Assembly (NCBI GenBank): GCA_046075665.1
Contig: JBJTQN010000097.1
Location: 1-16,328 of the forward strand
Origin: CAIRTT01 sp046075665
Lineage (GTDB): Bacteria > Armatimonadota > Armatimonadia > Armatimonadales > Armatimonadaceae
Reading direction: 5' to 3'
Length of the DNA stretch: 16,328 nt
Of the stretch, positions 5,821 to 13,826 are shown piece after piece; within the stretch, counting starts at the first letter, position 1, and each line of letters begins with the position of its first letter. Under the pieces are notes generated by a model. It ran no database searches and had not been told where the DNA came from. It saw only the letters and a list, made by a program, of their open reading frames with translations. The position numbers and the translations under genes were made by a program.

Positions 5821-8800
5821 ATGCACGGAACTTCTATCCCCGGGTTTAGGACAAACCGACGTCATCGCGAAGGTGGCCAATCGCTAACAGTTGCCATCGT
5901 CGTGATGTTCCTGTTGCTGTTTATTGCTGGACTCTTTATCGCGCTGGTTATCAATAACCTACGAACGACAAAATCATCCGCTGAACGCGTAAATGCGACC
6001 AAGTATGCCGAAGCTGGCCTCCGCTACTTGGATGAACAACTGACAAAATCTCCTGAAGGCGCTGACTGGCGTCCAAGCCCGAATGATCCTCTTGGCGATC
6101 AGAACGCGACTGCGGATCCCAACAATGCCCTAAATGACATTGACCCAAGTGATCCTGATTATGAATGGCTAGCGGAGGTCTTCCCTGGCCGCGATGGCTA
6201 TGCCGCTGATGGCGCTCCACAGGACTTTGGACCATACACACGTGTTGAGTTCGGTGGACCAACACCGTCACAAGGCAATCTTGGTGGACGTGCTTTGGTA
6301 CGTGTTACGTACCGCCCGGTGCCTAAAGACACACTGAATTCAACCCCGGATCAAAAGTATCTGCGTCTTGACTCGGTTGGACGCGTCGGCAGCATCGATC
6401 CTGCTGACCCAACTACCTTTGGAAATACGGAAGCAAAAGGCCTGAGACGTGAGCTGCTTGCATACAAAGCAATCGGACTCACAGACTACATCCGATGGTT
6501 CACAAACAAGGACAACCGTACTGTTCCTGCGACACTCGGGTCTGTAAACACGGTAATCGACACACCCGTTGATACAGCTGGAGGTACTAGACCTGCTACC
6601 GGCGCCGTTGAGCGAGAGATCATTAACTATTTCGACGGACCGATTCGGTCCAATGGTAATCTTGCGTTTTACGGTGTAAACGTTCTGACATTGGATGGCC
6701 GTCGAAATGATGCGGTCGAAGTTAACGGAACCATTAGTCTTAGTGGGTTGGATGACTCTGTTCCTGCGGTTACAGCAACCGATCCTACACGCGTGTATCT
6801 GAACGTCGCTGCATCCGGTGTTCCATCGGTACTTCCAAGTTTGTCAGCGAACTATACAACGGCAAATGGAATGGTCCGAGACAATCCATCTGGCGGCGAT
6901 GTTACTGACCTTACGGGAACGGATAGGAACCTTCGTACCGTTGCACGCTTAGAGCCGCCTCGCATTGACGAATCTATCGGCCCAAATGGTCTGACACGCT
7001 ATCGCTCACTGACACAGTTCTCAGAGCCGCTCGCATCGAAATACATGACCACAGCTGATGCATCCGACTTGGTGACACTCGGTGCGGAGCTGCCTGGGCA
7101 GGTTGGATGGGGAAGCGGACTCTATATCAATAACCGAGAGGATGTGCAGCGCGAGTCTGAAAGTCTCCTCGGAGCATACTCCCTTAGAAGCGACTGGCTC
7201 AATCCTGGTGGGTCTGCGTACTGGCGTGGTGACTTCAAATATGTCCCGCCTGCGGTTACGATTACATTCCATCCTAGATATGTACAAATAGACCGCTCAC
7301 CGACTAGTACCGGTAGGTCTCCATTCAGGAACCCAGCGGGCCGTCGCTTGTCCGGAAGTAGCACAATTATCAGATACTCCGGTCCAAGCGATACACCTCC
7401 TGTTGCTGGATTACCACAGAACGGTAACCTGGTTTACAAGTTCAAGGGCTATCCAACAGAGCAAGCCACTGTTAACGGTGTCTCAGTAAACAAAGGTGAA
7501 CTGGTCATCTTTGCTGAAGGCAATGTACGCGTAAAAGGCACTGTCGGAGGGCGGGATCCTGAAACCGGCGAGCTTTATGTGCGTCACGTGACGTTGGTAT
7601 CAAATGAGAATATCTACGTCGATGGCAATCTCCTGCGCGACAATCTCTCCGCTGCCAATCCGAGTGAGTTTGCGATTCAGGGACAATCCTCTATTGCTCT
7701 CCTTGCTCGCAACTACGTCGCAGTAAACTCCACGCAGTTTATGACGCCGGATGAAGGACTCGTCAAAGCGGAAGAAGTTGGCTCGGATGCGAAGGCTTTA
7801 TTCCTTTCTGCAAACGCAGCAAACCGGAGCCACGGAGTCCGTATAAATGCTGGGCCAATCGATGACAAGGGAACATCGCCATGGGGTGGAACAACTCCTT
7901 TCTATACCCCCCGACTGTTTATGCGACATTCAGCTGAAACAAATGCCGGCACAGCGGTTTCGTTTTCGCTGAACGACACGAATGGTGTACCTAACCCACT
8001 GGTCTTGAGCATTCCTGGACGTGTTATCGGAGCTGGTAATGCAACATTGTTGCTTGGTGGGCCAGCTCAAAACGCAGGCGCATACATCGATGACGTCATC
8101 CAGCTTGATACAAGTCTGATGTTCCCAGCACACACAAGTCCGGTTACTGTCAGCAGTGCCGTTGGGATTGATAACGTACTGCGTGTGTACTTTGATATCA
8201 GTGCTGGAATTAGCAATCAGTCCGACTATCGCGTTACCCGCATAGGTGTTGCGCCGCTGGATGTACGTATTGAAGCCTTGATGTACGCACAAGATCGATC
8301 GTTCTTCATCATTCCTGGGCCATGGTTCAATCCAGATCCAAACGATACCTATGAGCGATATGCGATCAGTGATCCCAACCGGGGTGGCGCGCCGCGCTTG
8401 TCGCGCAGTGGTGATGCTCCCGGAAATGGCAGGGTCAACCCAAGGTTCCCCTTCTACGGACAACCAATGGACATTCGCTTGACATTCTTCGGAGCAATCG
8501 CTGAGAACATGCCTGCTGAGATTGGTGATCAGGCAGCATGGCTTGAGAAGTGGGGATGGATTCCGCACTACTACGGCTCGACTGGTTTACCCGTTGCGCC
8601 AGGATACTCGAGTACTGGTGTTACAGAACAAACCATCCACGGACAGAACTCTCCTCAAGCAAGCTTGCGGGGTCCACAAGGTTCCGGTGCTGGAATCGTC
8701 TACGAATACGATCCGCGCTGGGAAGCTCCTGGGACGATTCGTCAAGATACTTACAAACGACAGCTACCACTCGCACCTCGCCTTCCAACAGCACCAGGAT

Positions 8801-8835
8801 TGCTTTACGTTGGCGAAGATCCGCAGAATCGGTGA
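5821..8835 (+). CDS. PilX/GspK-like giant minor pilin with DUF4900-like C-terminal region
   Basis: This 1004-residue protein has a short basic leader ending in REGG, then QSLTVAIVVMFLLLFIAGLF. Valine occupies +5 where other pilins have Glu, as expected for the GspK/PilX class that caps the tip. The following KYAEAGLRYLDEQL (about 61-74) is the PilX 'AEAGL' segment. Further on, YFDGPIRSNGNLAFYG (270-285), VIFAEGNVRVKG (562-573), VTLVSNENIYVDGNLL (590-605), SSIALLARNYVAV (623-635), SFFIIPGPWF (827-836), GAIAENMPAEIGDQAAWLEKW (from 891) and VYEYDPRW (960-967) recall DUF4900-type PilX-like proteins from Deinococcus-Thermus and related groups. These have 'Gpv-sNG-l' and 'v-i-s---iYi-Gn' strands like a beta-helix. 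Family membership is judged from memory of motif style, not from a search. An AGGA lies 11 bases before the ATG. There is no cysteine. It probably sits at the filament apex and contacts the secreted propeller proteins encoded next. Confidence 0.8.
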   Translation: MHGTSIPGFRTNRRHREGGQSLTVAIVVMFLLLFIAGLFIALVINNLRTTKSSAERVNATKYAEAGLRYLDEQLTKSPEGADWRPSPNDPLGDQNATADPNNALNDIDPSDPDYEWLAEVFPGRDGYAADGAPQDFGPYTRVEFGGPTPSQGNLGGRALVRVTYRPVPKDTLNSTPDQKYLRLDSVGRVGSIDPADPTTFGNTEAKGLRRELLAYKAIGLTDYIRWFTNKDNRTVPATLGSVNTVIDTPVDTAGGTRPATGAVEREIINYFDGPIRSNGNLAFYGVNVLTLDGRRNDAVEVNGTISLSGLDDSVPAVTATDPTRVYLNVAASGVPSVLPSLSANYTTANGMVRDNPSGGDVTDLTGTDRNLRTVARLEPPRIDESIGPNGLTRYRSLTQFSEPLASKYMTTADASDLVTLGAELPGQVGWGSGLYINNREDVQRESESLLGAYSLRSDWLNPGGSAYWRGDFKYVPPAVTITFHPRYVQIDRSPTSTGRSPFRNPAGRRLSGSSTIIRYSGPSDTPPVAGLPQNGNLVYKFKGYPTEQATVNGVSVNKGELVIFAEGNVRVKGTVGGRDPETGELYVRHVTLVSNENIYVDGNLLRDNLSAANPSEFAIQGQSSIALLARNYVAVNSTQFMTPDEGLVKAEEVGSDAKALFLSANAANRSHGVRINAGPIDDKGTSPWGGTTPFYTPRLFMRHSAETNAGTAVSFSLNDTNGVPNPLVLSIPGRVIGAGNATLLLGGPAQNAGAYIDDVIQLDTSLMFPAHTSPVTVSSAVGIDNVLRVYFDISAGISNQSDYRVTRIGVAPLDVRIEALMYAQDRSFFIIPGPWFNPDPNDTYERYAISDPNRGGAPRLSRSGDAPGNGRVNPRFPFYGQPMDIRLTFFGAIAENMPAEIGDQAAWLEKWGWIPHYYGSTGLPVAPGYSSTGVTEQTIHGQNSPQASLRGPQGSGAGIVYEYDPRWEAPGTIRQDTYKRQLPLAPRLPTAPGLLYVGEDPQNR

Positions 8836-8848
8836 TGGATACAGGATT

Positions 8849-8852
8849 AGGA
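8849..8852 (+). promoter_or_regulatory. Ribosome binding site AGGA selecting ATG 8862
   Basis: AGGA lies 9 bases before the ATG at 8862. A competing ATG at 8835 overlaps the preceding stop (TGATG) but has only a poor purine stretch upstream and would lengthen the signal peptide n-region by 9 residues. I prefer 8862, while re-initiation at 8835 remains possible. Confidence 0.55.
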
Positions 8853-8861
8853 ACGATAACC

Positions 8862-11800
8862 ATGCAATGGCTTGATCGGAAAATCACACAGGTAAAGGCT
8901 GGCTGGGTTAGGAACTGCAGCAAGGGGCTAATTGCGCTTGCTGCATTGTCCTGTCTTGGTAGTGCTACTAGCGCTGATATCACCACCTATTCCACCAACA
9001 AGCGTGTCTTTAAAGTTGGCGTGCTCCTCGTGGATTCAACTGGGTTTAACTTCGCTACCAATCCTCCAACGCCGTTGCAGGGAGGACCTGAAAATCCTGA
9101 TCCACATGTCTTTTACATCGCAGATTCTCGGCAAGACCTAAAGCCGGCTAACTGGGAACTTATCAATCCACTCGCGCCGAAAACCGTGACATCGGATATA
9201 TATGCCCGATGGAGCCAACCCGGATCAGGGCGCGACCAAGCAAATCCGTACAAAGTGGGTCAACAGGTCACAAAAGATATGGCCTGCTATTGGGAAGTAA
9301 AACTATCATCGGCATCGGTTGCTGACCTCGCTCAATTTGACCTCCTCTTCGTCACAAACCATCGTACGGTTTTCCTCACACCTGAAGACAGAGAAAAGCT
9401 TCGTAAGGTAGTGGATGCTGGCGCTGTGTTGTGGATGGAAGATTGTGCACGAATGCGTCTGCATCCGCGGGCTCCGTTCTTTCTCGAAGATGTACAGTTC
9501 ACAAGTGGTGGTGGTCAGGGTAAACCTGTGGTGTACATGCCCGGGCATCCTTTGTTGAACCAACCCTATGCTCTCAGTGCACGCGACATCAGTAGACTTG
9601 GCGATGTCAACTACGGAGGCGGACGGGCAATCGCATCACACCGTCCAGGTGCCTTACTGGCTACAGATACTCCTTTACTTGAGCGTCCAAATCCACAGGT
9701 TCTTCACAATGTTGTTGGAAACTCTGCTGTTACATCATCAACTGGTGAGTACCTACCTTATATTGCTGCGGGCTCTTATGGAAGTGGTGGGGTCCTAATA
9801 ACCGCTGGTGACAGTGGGTGCGATATTAATGACTACGTCGGTGGAATCAATATTGGTGCTGGCGGAAACTCCGGAGCTTATTCCGGAAAGAATCTATGGG
9901 CAGCACAGAGCGAAGACCTTCGATTTGTTTACAATGCAATTGCCTGGGGGTCATCCAGCACTGCTTATCGAAAGAACAATCGTCGTGTTGGCTCAAGCCT
10001 CGAGATGGTTGGTGCACCACTTATCGATGGATTTGCCGTTGTTCCGACGACTGTGGATCCTGCCTTTTCTTCCGTCACCTCACCGCTGGTTACACAAGGT
10101 CTTACCATTGCGACCGGTGTTAGCGGCGGAGTTGGCTTTGTACGTGCATATGTTTCACAGCCATCCCTTGCTGCCGGTGACAGGGGATTGCCTGACCTTA
10201 TCTTTGGAACCGCTTGGGATGAAGTTTGGCGTGCGCCGCTGGGAAGCTCAGGAATTCCTTCCACGCCGGTTGCGGCTCAGATTTATGTCGGACAGCCGGC
10301 ACCCGCAGATGTAATCTTTGTTACCCTCGGGGATGGAACTCTGGCAAGGATTCCATTGCAGGCCAAAGATGCGGCCGGGAATCTGATTGCGCTTCCGGGT
10401 GTCGAGACAAATGCGCCAGTTTCAATTGGTTCACCATCCACGTATGAAAAGACAGCCTACAATGTGGCGCCAGCACCGGTTGTATTCGAAAACCGGGTCT
10501 ATGTCGTTGAGCCATCCGGTCTTGTACGCTGCATTGATGCTCGCACGCTAACCACTCTCTGGTGGAGCCATACCGAAGCACTCAACCCGAGTGTTACGCC
10601 AAAGGGTTCGCCGACACTTGGAGTCTCCCGTCAGGATGTTGCACAGATTGGTTTTGGCCGCAGGGATGCATCGATTGCCAGCCGCTCAAATGGCAATACA
10701 AATGATGTCATGTTGTATACGCCAGTTGTGGATGCCGATGGCAATGCGCATATCTATGCCTATTGGCTTGGTACCCGAAACGAAGTAGTTCGTTCCGATG
10801 AAGGAGCAAGTGGAAACTACCGTACACGCGTCGCTCTTGATAACTCAGCGCCTGTAAACAACCGTCACTATGTTGCACTTGGCAGACCAGAGTTTATAAC
10901 TCCGCGGGTACGGGTTTACGACAGCGCTGATGCGATGAGCCTTGGCGTATTGTCAACGACTTATTCAGGTAGATTCCGTACAGACGGCTCAGGATTTGTC
11001 GAAGTCCGCGGTGCAAATGGTGATGTTCCTGTTGGACCTCGTCCTTTGATTTCTGTTGATTACGATGTCCTGTACGTGACCTCTGATGCAACCCCTCCAG
11101 GACTTGAAGAAGGTATTGGTGCACGTCTCGGACAACCTTTGGTGATTCCTCAGCTTGATGTCACTCCTGTGTCCAGTGGACTGGACACGGTGGCGATGAC
11201 CACTGAGGACCTTTTGGTGTTTGCTGCTCGGCAAACGAATGACCGTAACGCCTCAGGATTGACCAGCATCATTGGTGTGAATGAGCAGTTCTCTGTTGGG
11301 GCAACCAAGTTCCGACAGAACGTTGCTATTCTGGAAGACCTAGGGCCAATAAGCGCTCCTGTTGATCGCCGCATAGTCACTGAACTCCCAACGCTTCGCA
11401 ACCGCCTTGTTTTCACTGGAGGCGTAAGCACCAGTATGGGGGCAATCCTTGCACCTGCCTGGGAAGGTCTCACCAACATTCGCATCATGGGAAGCCCGGC
11501 TGTTTCCGCGGATGGTATTTCTTACGTAGTCGCTCAGGCTACATCGCTTGCCAACAGCGGTACCGTTTCAGTGTTAGTCGCGCTTCAAATGGACAAGGAT
11601 GTCACCTTGAACCTGCCGGAAGCGTACAACCCTGCATATCCCGTTTCGGTACGTCAGTACAATGCATTGACGTATCCAGCGACAGGCTCTGATCCGGTTC
11701 AAACTACTACAGCGATTCTTCCGGCAAATGCAGTTGATAACGTTGTGTCGTCTGTGCAGCTGTCAGGTGATGCGAAGCGAGGAAAAATCACCGTTACGGA

Positions 11801-13826
11801 CATGCGTCACCCAAGTGGCGTACGCTTTTCCAGTACTCAGTCCTTTGTTGTCTCGTATGTGCCGGCAGGTACGCAAAACCCTGTAACCGTTGTACTCACT
11901 CCATTACCAGGAAGTGCTGGAGTACCAGTGACATCGACAGCGGACGAAGATGGTTCATCAGTCCGTTCGGTCGGAGGAGCATATTCGCCAGTCCTTTGGT
12001 ACTACATTCTGCCCGGTGCGCCGACATCATCTCCTACCGTAAGTGGAAATCACATTTACTTTGCCATTGGACAAAACATCGTAGCACTTGATGTCAATCC
12101 AGCCGAATCAGATCCATCTGTACGTGTGGGTTTTGGCGAACAGGTTATCAATGTAGCGAGCTCAATTATCAATGCTGCTACGTCGCAAAAAGTGACGGTA
12201 GAGACGAATCACCTCCGATGGGTCCGAAATGCTGGTGCAGTGATTGCGTCGCCACCCGTAGTTGGCGGTAATGTTGTCGCGGTTTCGACGGCTGCTGGTC
12301 CGGTCGTGTTCCAAGCGAACGCGACGCTGGTAACGGATGCTAAGCGGATTCTCGAAGTCGGGGCAGATGGCGCGGCAACGTGGGTGATGGACGGAACAGT
12401 CGACACGGATGTTGTTGGCGGGGAAGTACCCGTTTACGATCCAAGCGTCCCGGATGGCATTGCCAATCCGCCAGCAACGGGGCGACGCGCTGTACGGCGG
12501 AGCCAGCTTGTACGACCATCGGTTGCCCGCAAGCTATCGGGTCAGGACTACCTGATTGCCGACACAGGTAACAATCGTGTCCTTCGGGTTGATCGCGGAG
12601 GACGAATCCGTTGGGAATTAACAGCCCTCCGGGATACGTTCAAGGTTCTTGCATCGACTGATAGCACACTGCTAAACAACCCAACGGATGTCCAATATTC
12701 GTTGCTACCGACTGCAGATCCGACAGATCCAACGAAGGCACCGATTGGCTATGAGATGCACTATCTCATTGCAGATTCTGGAAACTACCGTGCCATCGAA
12801 GTAGTGGATTACTTTGACTTGAATGGAAACTACCGTTCGGTTGGTGGTGACCGCGGGGAAGGCGTTGTCGTCTGGGTTTCCCGGCTCAAGTCTCGCGAGG
12901 GCCGAAACCTTCGGATTCAAAAAGTCCAAAAGATTCTGACGACCGTTGGCGGTGTAACTGGTATTCCACAGGTGGTCGCAGTGGTCGCAAATGCACAGAC
13001 AGCCGGGGTAGGTGGACTGGACATTGATTCGTCCGGTGGCGCGGTTGTTCGTCTGGAGTACCGTCCATATAACACGTTTACCGTCCTAAGAAATTCGGCT
13101 GGTGGCGTACTTCCTCCAGCGCCATGGCCAGCATCCGGTTCACCGATTGGATCAGGCTATCCTTGGCCCACAGCGGCGGCGGGTGCATCTGCTCAAACCA
13201 CTGAGCCTGTTAGTAACGGTACCGTGACGGCTACGATTCAGGAAGTTGTTTTGCCTAACGGCGACCCATACAAGATTACGTCCCCGACGTATTTTGAGCA
13301 GGTAACGTTGCCAAATGGCGCGGGCGGAACGAAGCCGGTTTACATGATTGCGGATGCCAACGGTGTGTATCAGATCGAAGATGGTCCGATGGGGCGTCGG
13401 GTCGTTACCTGGTTCTTCAATCAAAGTCACTACAACACAATGAATTTGAATCCTGCATTCAGTGCTGATGGTATTAATCCTCGCCTCCTTGTTGTGGCTG
13501 GATTGGATCAGCGTGAGCTCCCGCGGTTCCAGCCGACGGCTATGCGACGATTGCTGAATGGACGCTACCTCATTACCAATAGTGCAGTGGGGCAATCATC
13601 TGTCTTCCAATCCGGCCAGTTTGCTGGGGAGGTCCTTGAGGTAATCCCTCAGTTCAACCCCGATGGCACTCCAAACGGTGGTCGGTTTGGTGGCTTCTCA
13701 GTGCCACAGGTAATCAGCCGCCCCAATGGACTTGGTATCGGACGGAATACAAACGTTCAGTGGATGGGAACGACATCCAACAACACATCACTAGTTGACC
13801 AACCTCTCTTCGGAGACCGTCTGTGA
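8862..13826 (+). CDS. Giant secreted protein: amidotransferase-like domain plus PQQ/NHL beta-propellers
   Basis: The product is 1654 residues. A Sec signal peptide covers residues 1-38, with cleavage after SATSA. Residues about 48-365 look like a class I glutamine-amidotransferase-like domain of the DUF4159/DUF4350 type: FKVGVLLVD at 50-58, then FDLLFVTNHRTVFLT and GAVLWMEDC (159-195). Near its end come YGSGGVLITAGDSG and EDLRFVYNAIAWG. The remainder looks like repeated propeller blades. PQQ-like blades are at about 538-568 (VYVVEPSGLVRCIDA), 876-908 and 1045-1078. NHL-like blades include YLIADTGNNRVLRVD (1230), YLIADSGNYRAIEV (1301), YMIADANGVYQIE (1494) and YLITNSAVGQS (1570). The mature protein has four cysteines, three of them in the N-terminal domain. 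It follows the X-like pilin, the place of the PilY1 tip adhesin in minor-pilin operons, and would be periplasmic or surface-exposed. Role as tip adhesin is inferred; no catalytic activity can be claimed. Confidence 0.82.
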   Translation: MQWLDRKITQVKAGWVRNCSKGLIALAALSCLGSATSADITTYSTNKRVFKVGVLLVDSTGFNFATNPPTPLQGGPENPDPHVFYIADSRQDLKPANWELINPLAPKTVTSDIYARWSQPGSGRDQANPYKVGQQVTKDMACYWEVKLSSASVADLAQFDLLFVTNHRTVFLTPEDREKLRKVVDAGAVLWMEDCARMRLHPRAPFFLEDVQFTSGGGQGKPVVYMPGHPLLNQPYALSARDISRLGDVNYGGGRAIASHRPGALLATDTPLLERPNPQVLHNVVGNSAVTSSTGEYLPYIAAGSYGSGGVLITAGDSGCDINDYVGGINIGAGGNSGAYSGKNLWAAQSEDLRFVYNAIAWGSSSTAYRKNNRRVGSSLEMVGAPLIDGFAVVPTTVDPAFSSVTSPLVTQGLTIATGVSGGVGFVRAYVSQPSLAAGDRGLPDLIFGTAWDEVWRAPLGSSGIPSTPVAAQIYVGQPAPADVIFVTLGDGTLARIPLQAKDAAGNLIALPGVETNAPVSIGSPSTYEKTAYNVAPAPVVFENRVYVVEPSGLVRCIDARTLTTLWWSHTEALNPSVTPKGSPTLGVSRQDVAQIGFGRRDASIASRSNGNTNDVMLYTPVVDADGNAHIYAYWLGTRNEVVRSDEGASGNYRTRVALDNSAPVNNRHYVALGRPEFITPRVRVYDSADAMSLGVLSTTYSGRFRTDGSGFVEVRGANGDVPVGPRPLISVDYDVLYVTSDATPPGLEEGIGARLGQPLVIPQLDVTPVSSGLDTVAMTTEDLLVFAARQTNDRNASGLTSIIGVNEQFSVGATKFRQNVAILEDLGPISAPVDRRIVTELPTLRNRLVFTGGVSTSMGAILAPAWEGLTNIRIMGSPAVSADGISYVVAQATSLANSGTVSVLVALQMDKDVTLNLPEAYNPAYPVSVRQYNALTYPATGSDPVQTTTAILPANAVDNVVSSVQLSGDAKRGKITVTDMRHPSGVRFSSTQSFVVSYVPAGTQNPVTVVLTPLPGSAGVPVTSTADEDGSSVRSVGGAYSPVLWYYILPGAPTSSPTVSGNHIYFAIGQNIVALDVNPAESDPSVRVGFGEQVINVASSIINAATSQKVTVETNHLRWVRNAGAVIASPPVVGGNVVAVSTAAGPVVFQANATLVTDAKRILEVGADGAATWVMDGTVDTDVVGGEVPVYDPSVPDGIANPPATGRRAVRRSQLVRPSVARKLSGQDYLIADTGNNRVLRVDRGGRIRWELTALRDTFKVLASTDSTLLNNPTDVQYSLLPTADPTDPTKAPIGYEMHYLIADSGNYRAIEVVDYFDLNGNYRSVGGDRGEGVVVWVSRLKSREGRNLRIQKVQKILTTVGGVTGIPQVVAVVANAQTAGVGGLDIDSSGGAVVRLEYRPYNTFTVLRNSAGGVLPPAPWPASGSPIGSGYPWPTAAAGASAQTTEPVSNGTVTATIQEVVLPNGDPYKITSPTYFEQVTLPNGAGGTKPVYMIADANGVYQIEDGPMGRRVVTWFFNQSHYNTMNLNPAFSADGINPRLLVVAGLDQRELPRFQPTAMRRLLNGRYLITNSAVGQSSVFQSGQFAGEVLEVIPQFNPDGTPNGGRFGGFSVPQVISRPNGLGIGRNTNVQWMGTTSNNTSLVDQPLFGDRL
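13812..13815 (+). promoter_or_regulatory. Ribosome binding site GGAG for the GTG start at 13823
   Basis: GGAG lies 7 bases before a GTG that overlaps the preceding TGA (GTGA), so translation is probably coupled. The next in-frame ATG at 13841 has no purine-rich site before it. Confidence 0.6.

Noticed and set aside
7930..8568. 212-codon minus-strand open frame opposite the X-like pilin
   Set aside because: The plus-strand product has recognisable motifs (IIPGPWF, AENMPAEIGDQAAW) across this region; the antisense product is Cys/Arg/Ser-rich and motif-free.
8550..8861. Long N-terminal extension of the giant propeller protein from 8550
   Set aside because: The translation (rich in Arg, Trp, Cys, Ser) is a frame-shadow of the end of the X-like pilin gene; a signal peptide begins only after 8862.
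9808..10314. Plus-strand 168-codon open frame inside the propeller gene
   Set aside because: Out-of-frame shadow; the main frame carries the amidotransferase-like domain end and propeller start here.
10812..12836. Three copies of GGAAACTACCGT (10812, 12780, 12825)
   Set aside because: All are in frame and encode GNYR in propeller-like sequence; codon reuse explains them better than a DNA-level repeat.
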